From an uncultured Bacilli bacterium (GTDB lineage: Bacteria > Bacillota_I > Bacilli_A > RF39 > UBA660): a stretch of DNA of 64,000 nt. The stretch lies in NCBI GenBank assembly GCA_934167665.1, contig CAKPLN010000001.1:186001-250000 (forward strand). Reading direction: 5' to 3'. The notes beneath the pieces are model-generated. The model did not search any database. It was not told where the DNA came from and saw only the letters and a program-made list of their open reading frames with translations. Shown here in pieces: positions 33,766-41,649 of the stretch. Positions within the stretch are counted from its first letter, which is position 1. Each line of letters begins with the position of its first letter. A program made the translations under genes and the position numbers.

Positions 33766-34009
33766 TAATTTACCACAACTTGATTTACACGGCTTGGATC
33801 GCGATTATGCACGCATTTTAATAAATGAATTTATACATGATAATTATATTTTGAAAAATAACAAAGTAATTATAATTCACGGAATAGGTACTGGAATTAT
33901 CAAAAAAACAACACATGAGACATTAAAAGTAAACAAATATGTGTCTTCTTATAAGCTAGACAACTTTAATAATGGTACAACCATTGTAGAAATAAAACAA
34001 AAAAATTGA
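33749..34009 (+). CDS. Free-standing Smr-domain protein
   Basis: An 86-residue protein that consists of one Smr domain: LDLHGLDRDYARILINEF at the start and IIHGIGTGIIKKTTHETL (the HGxGxG loop) in the middle. Smr domains occur at the end of MutS2 and as single proteins; they bind or nick nucleic acids, and in MutS2 act on collided ribosomes. The start overlaps the PfkB gene by 17 bases and has only a weak ribosome site (TTTAGAG), so translation may be coupled to it. The stop TGA lies inside the -35 of the next promoter. No MutS2 is seen where it would be expected, next to rnhC/cvpA. Confidence 0.82.
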   Translation: MITLYNNLPQLDLHGLDRDYARILINEFIHDNYILKNNKVIIIHGIGTGIIKKTTHETLKVNKYVSSYKLDNFNNGTTIVEIKQKN

Positions 34010-34034
34010 CAAATTGCTATCTTTGTGCTAAAAT
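34006..34034 (+). promoter_or_regulatory. Promoter of the 34064-37474 operon
   Basis: TTGACA (34006-34011), 17 bases, TAAAAT (34029-34034) with TGC before it. Close to consensus. Confidence 0.85.
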
Positions 34035-34063
34035 ATGTACTTAACAAGTGAGGGGGATTTAAT

Positions 34064-35470
34064 ATGTACAATGAAGAGTATGATAGAAGAGGCTTTCCAT
34101 TTAAGGATTTTCTTCTAAAATTAATACTAATTATAATGTTTGTATTCTTGCTAGTGTGGTTATTACCTAAGTTTATCACACCTGCAATCAATAAAAGTTT
34201 AATGAATAATAACTCAAACAATCAAAATGAGCAAATCAATGCTCTAGCATCTCAAATATTTTACAACAACATAGAAAGAATGAAAGATGCTGCTATTTCA
34301 TATTACACTAATGAGAGACTTCCTAAAGAAGTAGGACAGTCAGATACAATGACATTAAGTGATATGATTGGTAAAAAAATCATCACACCTTTAGTTGATA
34401 AAAATAATAAAGCTGTTGATGTTGAAGGTAGTTATGTAAAAATTACTAAAACAGATGATGAGTATATCTTAAAAGTTAATTTAAAAGATAGTGAAACTGA
34501 AGATTATATCTTAGTTCACTTAGGTTGCTACGACTACTGTAAGGATTTTGTTTGTGAGAAGGATACTAATGTTCCAATAAAAAATGGAAAAGATAATACA
34601 CCAACGCCAACTCCAACTCCAACACCTACACCAAATCCTACACCAGAGCCTACACCTGAACCAACACCAGATCCAAAACCTGATGAAAAAGAGTACGAGT
34701 ATGAATATGCTAAAACTACAGATATGAAATTCTCAGCATGGTCTAAATGGAATCAATATGAAAAAACAAGCTGTGATACTAAAGAAGTAAAATGTGATGA
34801 TAACGATCCAAAATGTTTATCAGAATTAAAACGTTATGATCGCAAAGAACAAATTGGTACTTATGAAAAGGAATATGTTGCAACAAGTAGTAAGCAAGTA
34901 CAAGTTACATCATATGAACAAAGTGCTTGTTCTAAGTGGGAATATGTAATAATAAATTCTAAAACTTACGTTGTAACTAAAACTTACACAGTAATCAATA
35001 CAGTAACTGGCTATACTAGACATAATGTAGGTGGATGGAACTACAATGGTCGAAAGACTTATACTAATCCACCAGCTAGCTCAAATGGTAAATACTACGT
35101 ATTTGTTGGGGCAGATTATAGCTACTGTGGATCAACTTGTGCAACTTTGCCAAATTATGTATATGATGAATATGAATATACTGGTAATATGACAAAAGTA
35201 TCATCAACAACTAAACCTGCTAGCGAATCAACTGATGTAACTGCAACATGTGGTGAAATAGTCACAAAAACAATTCCAGTATATAGAACTATCAATGTAT
35301 CAGATATAGCAACAAGAACAGAACCATTATATGGAACTGTATGTTATAAGAGTGAAAGAACTAGAAGTATGGTATCAGAAGGTAAAACTATTAAACAATG
35401 GAGTTACTACAATAACCAAAATTTATTAAATGATGGTTGGTACTATACAGGCTCAGTAAGAGTTAAATAA
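34064..35470 (+). CDS. Membrane-anchored, Cys-containing surface protein with a TP-repeat linker
   Basis: A 468-residue protein of unknown function. One membrane span at about 18-36 (LLKLILIIMFVFLLVWLLP) would leave the rest outside. Residues about 50-165 form a first domain (ERMKDAAISYYTNERLP, LSDMIGKKIITPLVDKN, YILVHLGCYDYC) that looks like a pseudopilin-type or sensor module. Residues about 179-208 are a Pro/Thr linker of TPTP and PEPTPEPTP units, a cell-wall spanning feature. The C-terminal 260 residues are Tyr/Thr/Lys-rich with scattered cysteines (SCDTKEVKCDD, SYCGSTCATL, TATCGEIV, GTVCYKSE), likely disulfide-bonded. It shares the ribosome-site block GGGGGATTTAATATG with the next gene, 15 bases downstream. 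Confidence 0.72.
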   Translation: MYNEEYDRRGFPFKDFLLKLILIIMFVFLLVWLLPKFITPAINKSLMNNNSNNQNEQINALASQIFYNNIERMKDAAISYYTNERLPKEVGQSDTMTLSDMIGKKIITPLVDKNNKAVDVEGSYVKITKTDDEYILKVNLKDSETEDYILVHLGCYDYCKDFVCEKDTNVPIKNGKDNTPTPTPTPTPTPNPTPEPTPEPTPDPKPDEKEYEYEYAKTTDMKFSAWSKWNQYEKTSCDTKEVKCDDNDPKCLSELKRYDRKEQIGTYEKEYVATSSKQVQVTSYEQSACSKWEYVIINSKTYVVTKTYTVINTVTGYTRHNVGGWNYNGRKTYTNPPASSNGKYYVFVGADYSYCGSTCATLPNYVYDEYEYTGNMTKVSSTTKPASESTDVTATCGEIVTKTIPVYRTINVSDIATRTEPLYGTVCYKSERTRSMVSEGKTIKQWSYYNNQNLLNDGWYYTGSVRVK

Positions 35471-35485
35471 TAAGGGGGATTTAAT

Positions 35486-37474
35486 ATGGGATATAAAGGA
35501 AAATATGAAAAAATAAATAGTAAAGACAATAAAAAAGGACAAAATACTAATAAGAGCCAAAATGATCAAAAAGTAAAGGTAAGAACAATTAGTAAAAGTA
35601 ACGAAACTGGTGCTGCAGTTGTTAATGGTTATGAAAGTGCAACATCAATAAGAAAAGCTTTTAAGGATTTAGGAAGTGCCTTTGCTTATAATATAAAGAA
35701 AGGTTATGAAAGTGTTACAACTAAGCTTAAAAAGTCTAAATTTGCTAGAAATATCGTAATATTTGGTCTTGTAGGTACGCTTGGTTTAGGAATAGGACTT
35801 CATCTAAACAAAAAAAATCAAAATGCACCAAGTAATACAACAACTATTACTACTGAAGATGGAAAAGATAATAGTTCACTAATTGCCGAAGATAGTTTAT
35901 TTAATGCTATATTAAATTTATCAAAGAGTGAAAAACAAAAAACCATGATGTCTAATCTTGGTAGATTCCTAGGTGACTTCAACATTAGATTTGCAGAACC
36001 AATTGCTGAAAGAGTAGTATTAACTAATGCTTATGGTGAAGAAACAGAAATCACTGTTAAACCTGCATTATCATGGGAAGAAGCTGTATCAATGTCTTTA
36101 GTATATAATAACTATTCAAAAAGCGATTTAAGAGAAATTTTAAATGGTGCTGACATTGATTCTAATAAATTAATTAATGCTTATAAAAATGGTATGTTAC
36201 AACTAATGGGAGCTCATATATTAGAAACTAAAGATAATCAAGTAAACATTGATATATTACTACAAAGCAAACAAGCTAAAGAATTTTATAATAAATATCA
36301 TAGAATGTTCTTAGAATGTAAAACAACAACTGGTGAAGAACGTTTAGCAGCCGTTCAAAAATTTTATGATGAAGTATATAAAGACTTCCCAATATCTTCA
36401 AAAGTAAGAGAAGAAGGTATTTCTCATAGTGAACCAAGAAATTCAATTGAATCATATAAGTTCTCAGTAGTTCCAATGATAGCTGCTGCTGAAATGATGT
36501 ACCAAAATCTTGAAATAGATCATACATTATCACAAGAAGCTATTGATTACTTAAACGATATTGGTGCTTGCAATATAGCTGAGGATATCTTAGAAAAAGC
36601 TGAATATATCTCAGCATCAACTACTGCTAATGATGATTATGCCTCATATGGTAAATTAAGAGCATCACTAATAGCATATCTAGAGGAAAGAGATGCTTAC
36701 GTCATTGATGACGAACATAGAGATTTAAGCAGCCTAGAATCATTCCAAGAAATAATTAATGGTTTCCTTCTTGAACCATATACATACACTGTAACAACAA
36801 CATATACTGTAACAAGTACATATACAACAACAGAAAAAACTGTTACTTCAGATAGAGATACTGCTGTAGATATGGCTGGTGAAGATGCTGTTGCAGAAGC
36901 TGAAAGAGAAGCTCAACAAGAAATGGATAAACAAAATGAGCAAAACCGCCAAGATGCTGAAAGAAGAGCAGATGAAAAAGCTGAAGAAATGCAAAGAGAA
37001 GAAGATAAGAGAAGACAAGAAAATCAAGAAATTGCAGATCGTAACAACCAAAATCTTCAAGATAATATAGGTGCTGCTAACGAAAATATTAATAATGGTG
37101 GCACTGTAAACGAAGGTGATCTTGGTCATGGAGCTAGATTTGATAATGATCATTCAAACTCAAATGGTGATTTAAATGACTCTGTAAAAGATATAACTAC
37201 CAATGGTAGTGGAGCAGTTGACTCTAACACACCATTACCTGATCCTAATGCTATGGCGTATAGATCTGAAGCTTTACCAAAGGCTATTGCAACTACTGCC
37301 AATGATGATGAATTTGATGCTATGCTTCAATCAATTATGGATGATGAAAGTATAGACTATGTATATGAATATGAAGAACCTGGAACATTCACAAGCATGG
37401 AAGAAATTGATGCTTACATCGAATCATTATCTAACTATGCAGAAGATGAAGTAATCGTACAATATACTAAATAA
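35486..37474 (+). CDS. Large membrane-anchored protein with helical and coiled-coil regions
   Basis: A 662-residue protein I do not recognise. The first 85 residues are basic and polar, then one membrane span (about 88-106, NIVIFGLVGTLGLGIGLHL), so the bulk should be outside. Residues about 130-410 are a helical domain with WEEAVSMSLVYNNYSKSDL and SVVPMIAAAEMMYQNLE. Next come a Tyr/Thr repeat (TYTVTTTYTVTSTYTTTEKT, about 431-450) and a charged coiled coil rich in Glu, Gln, Arg and Asp (about 470-530). An Asn/Asp-rich tail follows. The Tyr/Thr part resembles stretches of the upstream protein (KTYTVINTVTGY), which supports a joint function. A terminator follows at once. Confidence 0.7.
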   Translation: MGYKGKYEKINSKDNKKGQNTNKSQNDQKVKVRTISKSNETGAAVVNGYESATSIRKAFKDLGSAFAYNIKKGYESVTTKLKKSKFARNIVIFGLVGTLGLGIGLHLNKKNQNAPSNTTTITTEDGKDNSSLIAEDSLFNAILNLSKSEKQKTMMSNLGRFLGDFNIRFAEPIAERVVLTNAYGEETEITVKPALSWEEAVSMSLVYNNYSKSDLREILNGADIDSNKLINAYKNGMLQLMGAHILETKDNQVNIDILLQSKQAKEFYNKYHRMFLECKTTTGEERLAAVQKFYDEVYKDFPISSKVREEGISHSEPRNSIESYKFSVVPMIAAAEMMYQNLEIDHTLSQEAIDYLNDIGACNIAEDILEKAEYISASTTANDDYASYGKLRASLIAYLEERDAYVIDDEHRDLSSLESFQEIINGFLLEPYTYTVTTTYTVTSTYTTTEKTVTSDRDTAVDMAGEDAVAEAEREAQQEMDKQNEQNRQDAERRADEKAEEMQREEDKRRQENQEIADRNNQNLQDNIGAANENINNGGTVNEGDLGHGARFDNDHSNSNGDLNDSVKDITTNGSGAVDSNTPLPDPNAMAYRSEALPKAIATTANDDEFDAMLQSIMDDESIDYVYEYEEPGTFTSMEEIDAYIESLSNYAEDEVIVQYTK

Positions 37475-37499
37475 AAGCCAAACGGCTTTTATTTTTTTA
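37471..37499 (+). terminator. Terminator of the 34064-37474 operon
   Basis: ATAAAAGCC (37471-37479), loop AAAC, GGCTTTTAT (37484-37492), then seven T. It spans the stop codon. Confidence 0.87.
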
Positions 37500-37520
37500 T
37501 ATGATTATAACGCGTAAAAA

Positions 37521-37549
37521 TTCATATTATAATTAAACTATGTTATAAT
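37521..37549 (+). promoter_or_regulatory. Promoter of the polysaccharide deacetylase gene
   Basis: TTCATA (37521-37526), 17 bases, TATAAT (37544-37549) with TGT before it. Confidence 0.55.
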
Positions 37550-37574
37550 AAACTAAAGATAAAGAGGTGTTAAA

Positions 37575-38327
37575 ATGAAAAAAAGAATAATAACTATATC
37601 AATAACCATAGTTGCCATTATAATTATAAGTTTATTTTTAATGTACAAGGATCAAACCATTACAGTTCTAGGGTACCATGATTTTACTGATTCAGTATCA
37701 AGTAACAATATGCAAATAACTACAGAAAAGTTCATTCAACAAATGAAATACTTGAAAAAGCACCACTATAACACTGTTACTTTAGAAGATATAGAATGTT
37801 ACTTGAAAAATGAGTGCCAACTACCTAGAAAATCAGTTTTAATAACTATAGATGATGGTTTTATGTCAAACTATGAGCTAGCTTTTCCTATTTTAAAAGA
37901 ATATGGTTTCAACGCTGTAGTATTTTATATGGGAGTTAACTATGACGGTCACAATTCAAACTACATGGATTTAGAAACCATTAAGAAAGCCCAAGTTGAA
38001 TATCCTAATATAGAGTTTGCCTCTCATACCTATAATTTACATCATGAAGATGATTACTTATCAAACTACGATATCATAAATGAAGATTTTAAAACAATGC
38101 ATAACATAATTCAAACCGAATATTTTGCGTATCCATATGGTCACGTGAGTGAAAACATAGAAAAAGCCTTAGAAGAAAACAATTATAAGTTAGCTTTTAC
38201 ATTCGGTCCTGGTAAAGAACATCGTAAAATAAGAAAAACAGATGACCAATATCATTTACCAAGACTATTCATATCAAGCGACATGCCATTCTGGAAATTC
38301 ATTTTAAGACTAATAATTCCAAGATAG
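37575..38327 (+). CDS. Membrane-anchored polysaccharide deacetylase, PgaB/IcaB-like
   Basis: A 250-residue carbohydrate esterase 4 protein with a signal anchor (about 4-24, IITISITIVAIIIISLFLMY). The NodB domain shows GYHDFTDS, TIDDGFMSN (Asp93-Asp94) and SHTYNLHH (metal His151 and His156). The SHTYxLH form is that of PgaB/IcaB, which deacetylate poly-N-acetylglucosamine, rather than the SHTxxH of peptidoglycan deacetylases. The end is IPR after a hydrophobic helix. No pga/ica partner genes are near, so the substrate is uncertain; peptidoglycan or spore cortex remains possible. Monocistronic, RBS AAGAGGTG. Confidence 0.82.
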   Translation: MKKRIITISITIVAIIIISLFLMYKDQTITVLGYHDFTDSVSSNNMQITTEKFIQQMKYLKKHHYNTVTLEDIECYLKNECQLPRKSVLITIDDGFMSNYELAFPILKEYGFNAVVFYMGVNYDGHNSNYMDLETIKKAQVEYPNIEFASHTYNLHHEDDYLSNYDIINEDFKTMHNIIQTEYFAYPYGHVSENIEKALEENNYKLAFTFGPGKEHRKIRKTDDQYHLPRLFISSDMPFWKFILRLIIPR

Positions 38328-38390
38328 AGTAACAAAACGTTAATTTTTACATAAAATATATAGTATTCCTAATAATATCATACATAATAT

Positions 38391-38419
38391 TTGACAAAAT
38401 CAAACATTTGTGTTATAAT
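38391..38419 (+). promoter_or_regulatory. Near-perfect sigma-A promoter
   Basis: TTGACA (38391-38396), 17 bases, TATAAT (38414-38419) with TGT extension. The best promoter in the window; it drives the small gene at 38480 after a leader of about 54 bases. Confidence 0.92.
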
Positions 38420-38479
38420 ATGTTTACTTCAAAGGTGAGAGGGGAACTTAAGTATTAGTTAATTAGGGGGTTGAATACT

Positions 38480-38899
38480 ATGATGAATTCATATATCTTT
38501 GAATACTTAGATGAAAATGATTTTAGAAAAAAAGAAAGATCAGTAAGAAAATATAACATGTTAGCTTATAAAAAATTAACATTTAGTTACTATCCAGAAT
38601 TACGTAAAGGTAACTTTTTAGGAAAAGAAGTAAGTCGTAACGAAAAAGAAAAAACTATAAGCTATGAAATACAATTACCAACTGATGCTTTATTTGCTAA
38701 AGTACATGGTGAAATAGTATTGCATTATACAGTTTATCCAGAAAAAAAGATTATTCTTTTAACTAATATAACACCAGAAGGAATTTTAGATGAAGGTCAC
38801 CGTGCTGAATTATCTACATATAAAGGTGTTATGATATCAAAAACAAATCCAGAAAAAGATATGTTTAAAATTAACTTACTTAATATGTTAGGAAAATAG
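38480..38899 (+). CDS. Hypothetical protein, 139 aa
   Basis: I do not recognise this gene. The product is small, basic and soluble, with no signal or membrane segment; alternating hydrophobic residues (TISYEIQLPTDALFAKVHGEIVLHYTVY, here seen as separate strands) suggest a beta-rich fold. The start is ATG 38480 with AGGGGG 9 bases upstream; the TTG at 38471 sits between. A second purine-rich stretch, AAAGGTGAGAGGGG (38431-38444), lies in the leader with no ATG after it. The consensus promoter and own terminator imply high expression. It precedes two tRNA genes but has a separate terminator. Confidence 0.72.
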   Translation: MMNSYIFEYLDENDFRKKERSVRKYNMLAYKKLTFSYYPELRKGNFLGKEVSRNEKEKTISYEIQLPTDALFAKVHGEIVLHYTVYPEKKIILLTNITPEGILDEGHRAELSTYKGVMISKTNPEKDMFKINLLNMLGK

Positions 38900-38917
38900 G
38901 GAAAACCTATTTTTTTA
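38893..38917 (+). terminator. Terminator after the 38480 gene
   Basis: AAAATAGG (38893-38900), loop GAAAA, CCTATTTT (38906-38913), T-run. It spans the stop codon. Confidence 0.85.
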
Positions 38918-38926
38918 ATTTTTCTC

Positions 38927-38955
38927 TTGCATATAATAAAAATATATGCTATTAT
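38927..38955 (+). promoter_or_regulatory. tRNA promoter
   Basis: TTGCAT (38927-38932), 17 bases, TATTAT (38950-38955) with TGC before it, 11 bases before the first tRNA. Confidence 0.7.
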
Positions 38956-38966
38956 TAAATAGCAAT

Positions 38967-39043
38967 GGACCCTTAGCTCAGTTGGTTAGAGCATCCGGCT
39001 CATAACCGGGCGGTCATAGGTTCGAGTCCTATAGGGTCCACCA
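38967..39043 (+). tRNA. tRNA with CAT anticodon, probably tRNA-Ile2
   Basis: A 77-base cloverleaf with encoded CCA: acceptor GGACCCT/AGGGTCC, D arm GCTCAGTTGGTTAGAGC, anticodon CAT at 39001-39003 in loop CTCATAA, T arm with GGTTCGAGTCC. The CAT anticodon alone would read Met. The acceptor and arm sequences (GGxCCCTTAGCTCAGT) look like tRNA-Ile2, whose C34 is changed to lysidine by TilS so that it reads AUA. It is not the initiator type. Confidence 0.9.
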
Positions 39044-39050
39044 TTTACAT

Positions 39051-39135
39051 GCGGGTATGGCGGAATTGGCAGACGCGCTAGACTTAGGATCTAGTGCCGT
39101 AAGGCTTGCAGGTTCAACTCCTGTTACCCGCACCA
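39051..39135 (+). tRNA. tRNA-Leu (TAG anticodon)
   Basis: An 85-base class II tRNA with encoded CCA: acceptor GCGGGTA/TACCCGC, anticodon TAG at 39085-39087 in loop CTTAGGA, a long variable arm (TGCCGTAAGGCT), T arm GGTTCAACTCC. It follows the first tRNA by 7 bases on the same transcript. Confidence 0.95.
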
Positions 39136-39147
39136 CTATGAAAAATT

Positions 39148-39174
39148 AATCAATCAGAAATGATTGATTTTTTT
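39148..39174 (+). terminator. Terminator of the tRNA pair
   Basis: AATCAATCA (39148-39156), loop GAAA, TGATTGATT (39161-39169), T-run. Confidence 0.88.
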
Positions 39175-39199
39175 GTTTTTGTTAAAGAGTTAAATTAAT

Positions 39200-39227
39200 T
39201 TGACAACCTAGCTAAAACTAATATAAA
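39200..39227 (+). promoter_or_regulatory. Promoter of the HAD-MBL-DUF3006 operon
   Basis: TTGACA (39200-39205), 16 bases, TATAAA (39222-39227). Confidence 0.72.
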
Positions 39228-39255
39228 ATTACTATTAGGATTGAGGTAATTTTAT

Positions 39256-39864
39256 ATGAAGACAAAAGTATATATAGATTTTGATGGAACATTATATAAT
39301 AGTGATAATTTTTATAATGGCTTTATAGAAATATGTAGTAAATATAATATTAAAAAAGAAAAAGTAAAAGAAATAGAAAACGATATTTTTAACAATAAAA
39401 ACTTATTCAACGTAGATATTCTTTCTCAAAAAATATTTGAATACTATCAATTACCTATAAGCTTTTTATATAATGTTGAAGCCTTATATAAAAAGCCTAA
39501 TCTATTTAGTGATACTATTCCGTCTTTAGAGCAACTGATTAAAAGTTCTAAATATGAGCTTTATATCTTAACTCATGGTAATAGAGAGTACCAACTAAAA
39601 AAAATAACCTCATCAAAGATAGATAAATATATAAAGGAAATTATAGTAACTACCGGTTCTAAAATAGATCTAGATGGTATAAATTATCAAGAATCAATCT
39701 TTATTGATAATAATCCTTTTCAAATTAAACAGCTAATCGCTGCAAAAGCTAAAAAAGTAATTAGAATTAGACGACATCAAGACAAATATTCCAAAATAGC
39801 TTCTACGGTTCCTGTTAATGAATATGATAATCTATTAACCTTAATCAAAGAAGAATTATTGTAA
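39256..39864 (+). CDS. HAD-like hydrolase
   Basis: A 202-residue cytoplasmic HAD-superfamily protein. Motif I is DFDGTLY (the nucleophile and acid Asp pair at 8 and 10), motif II the Thr in LYILTHGN, motif IV the acidic pair region SIFIDNNPFQIK. A helical cap lies between motif I and II. It is likely a phosphatase, but the substrate cannot be told. A GAGGT ribosome site precedes the ATG. It leads an operon; the next gene starts 11 bases after its stop. Confidence 0.78.
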   Translation: MKTKVYIDFDGTLYNSDNFYNGFIEICSKYNIKKEKVKEIENDIFNNKNLFNVDILSQKIFEYYQLPISFLYNVEALYKKPNLFSDTIPSLEQLIKSSKYELYILTHGNREYQLKKITSSKIDKYIKEIIVTTGSKIDLDGINYQESIFIDNNPFQIKQLIAAKAKKVIRIRRHQDKYSKIASTVPVNEYDNLLTLIKEELL

Positions 39865-39875
39865 GAGGTACTAGT

Positions 39876-40778
39876 ATGAAAAAGAATAAGAAGAAACAGC
39901 TTGTAGAAGCAATATTATTATTTATAGTAGCCATTCTAACATTATATTTTAATGAACATGATAAAAAACCGGTTGCTGATGATATAAAAAATAGACAAGT
40001 AGATATCGCTGATGAATCAAATTTAAAAGTCTACTTTATAGATGTTGGTCAAGCCGATGCTGCCTTGATTTTTCAAAACAATGAATATATGTTAATAGAT
40101 GCTGGTAATAATGAAGATGGACCTAAGCTAGTCTCTTATTTTAAAAGCCTAGGAATAACTAAATTTAAAATCGTAATTGCTACCCACGCTCATGAAGACC
40201 ATATTGGCGGTATGGATGATATTATTAATAACTTCACTATAGAAAATTTCTATATGCCCGATAAAATTACTACTACCAAAACCTTTGAAGACGTATTAGA
40301 TGCCTTAGAAAAAAATAAGGTCACTTTTAAAACCCCTACAGTTAATGATAAATTATCTTTTCAAGATTCAGCCATAGATATTTTAAGCATTAATTCTAAT
40401 GCCGATAACTTAAATGATACCTCAATTGTTCTAAAGCTAAAATATAAAACAACCAGTTTTTTATTCATGGGAGATGCTTCTAGTAGTGTAGAAAAGAATA
40501 TATTAGATAAAGACATTAGAAGTGATGTTTTAAAAGTAGGACATCATGGCTCAAGGTATTCAACATCACTATCATTTTTAGAAAAAGTATCACCAAATTA
40601 TGCTATAATTTCATCAGGCAAAAATAACAGTTACAACCACCCACATAGTGAGACCTTAGATAGGTTAAACAAAGAAAATGTCACAATATACCGTACAGAC
40701 GAACTTGGCACAATAATTGCCGAAAGTAATGGAACAATAATAACATTTACAAATACTAAAACAGATACAAATGGATAG
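39876..40778 (+). CDS. Membrane-anchored metallo-beta-lactamase-fold hydrolase, ComEC-like
   Basis: A 300-residue protein with a signal anchor (about 9-24) and an outside MBL domain. The zinc motif THAHEDHIGGMDD is complete, followed by FLFMGDAS (Asp ligand) and VGHHGSRYSTS (His), the arrangement of the C-terminal domain of ComEC/Rec2 and related single-domain proteins. YFIDVGQADAALI opens the fold. In ComEC this domain degrades one DNA strand during uptake; a secreted nuclease or phosphodiesterase role is possible here. A DUF3006 gene follows, a common partner of such proteins. Confidence 0.84.
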   Translation: MKKNKKKQLVEAILLFIVAILTLYFNEHDKKPVADDIKNRQVDIADESNLKVYFIDVGQADAALIFQNNEYMLIDAGNNEDGPKLVSYFKSLGITKFKIVIATHAHEDHIGGMDDIINNFTIENFYMPDKITTTKTFEDVLDALEKNKVTFKTPTVNDKLSFQDSAIDILSINSNADNLNDTSIVLKLKYKTTSFLFMGDASSSVEKNILDKDIRSDVLKVGHHGSRYSTSLSFLEKVSPNYAIISSGKNNSYNHPHSETLDRLNKENVTIYRTDELGTIIAESNGTIITFTNTKTDTNG

Positions 40779-40789
40779 GAGATATGTAT

Positions 40790-41020
40790 ATGAATTATGC
40801 TGTAGATAGAATTGATGAAAATATCGCTACTATTGAAAATATTATCAATAAAGAAAAAAAAGAAGTGCCATTAGAATTACTTCCTAAAAATGTTAAAGAG
40901 GGCAGTATAATTACTTTAGAAGGTGGTACTTACATTCTAAATAGTAATGAAGAAGAAACAAGAAGAAAAATAATAGAAGAAAAATTAAATCGCTTAAAAA
41001 ACTTAAATAAAGGTGAATAA
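40790..41020 (+). CDS. DUF3006 protein
   Basis: A 76-residue protein of the DUF3006 family: YAVDRIDENIATIE (the family opens IIDRFEGDFAVLE), VPLELLPKNVKEGSIITL and a charged helical tail (EEETRRKIIEEKLNRLKNL). Function unknown; the family often sits beside MBL-fold ComEC-like genes, as here. I chose ATG 40790 because AGGAG ends 8 bases before it; the ATG at 40784 is only 2 bases from that site. It is tightly packed with its neighbours. Confidence 0.78.
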   Translation: MNYAVDRIDENIATIENIINKEKKEVPLELLPKNVKEGSIITLEGGTYILNSNEEETRRKIIEEKLNRLKNLNKGE

Positions 41021-41022
41021 AC

Positions 41023-41589
41023 ATGCATCTTAAAGAACAGATTTTCTCTGAAAAATATGAAAAAATTAAAATAGATGGTTACCATGACTATACCGAAATA
41101 ACAAATAGTGAGTTCATTGATAGTAACTTTAGTGAAGCTACCTTTCAAGGACTAGATCTAGATAATGTTGAAATTGTAAGATCTAATCTTTCTAATCTGC
41201 AATTAACATCTCATAGTTATCAAAATACTAACTTTAAAGACTGCACTCTAGTAGGCATTAACTTTACCGACTCATACTTAGAAAATGTAACCTTCACCAA
41301 TTGTAATTTATTATATGCCAACTTCACCAATACCAACATTAAAAATGTTGAGTTTATAAATTGCAACATAAAAGATGGATCCTTTAGTCACGTAAAATGG
41401 AAAAATCTAAAATACACCTCTTGTGATTTAAATGGTTGTGAATTTCTTCAAACACCATTAAATAATCTTGATTTAACATCATCAATAATTACCAATATAA
41501 AAGTAAACATAAATAATCTTAAAGGCCTAATTGTAAGTTATGATCAAGCTATAACTATAGCTTTACTTTTAGGAATAAAAATTAAATAG
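41023..41589 (+). CDS. Pentapeptide-repeat protein
   Basis: A 188-residue right-handed beta-helix protein made of pentapeptide repeats of the A(D/N)Lxx kind: SEFIDSNFSEATFQGLDLDN, then TNFKDCTLVGINFTDSYLEN, NVTFTNCNLLYANFTNT and NVEFINCNIKDGSF. The C-terminal NNLKGLIVSYDQAITIALLLGI is a capping helix seen in many such proteins. Some members (Qnr, MfpA) mimic DNA and bind gyrase; this one lacks any feature that proves such a role. It starts 2 bases after DUF3006 with AGGTGA as ribosome site. Confidence 0.82.
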   Translation: MHLKEQIFSEKYEKIKIDGYHDYTEITNSEFIDSNFSEATFQGLDLDNVEIVRSNLSNLQLTSHSYQNTNFKDCTLVGINFTDSYLENVTFTNCNLLYANFTNTNIKNVEFINCNIKDGSFSHVKWKNLKYTSCDLNGCEFLQTPLNNLDLTSSIITNIKVNINNLKGLIVSYDQAITIALLLGIKIK

Positions 41590-41649
41590 TAACATATCTT
41601 TTTTATATTAAATGTGATATTCTAATATAGAGTAGAAAAGAGGGATATA

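Noticed and set aside
34600..34690. Short tandem repeat that could be taken for a CRISPR or satellite
   Set aside because: It encodes the TP/PEPTP linker in frame; there are no spacers of even length and no palindromic repeat.
36848..37153. Minus-strand frame of 101 codons
   Set aside because: It is the shadow of the Glu/Gln/Lys-rich coiled coil on the plus strand; no ribosome site and low-complexity Phe/Ile/Ser product.
38967..39043. Initiator or elongator tRNA-Met
   Set aside because: The CAT anticodon fits, but the acceptor and arms match tRNA-Ile2, and the initiator's unpaired 1-72 position is absent (G-C pair here).
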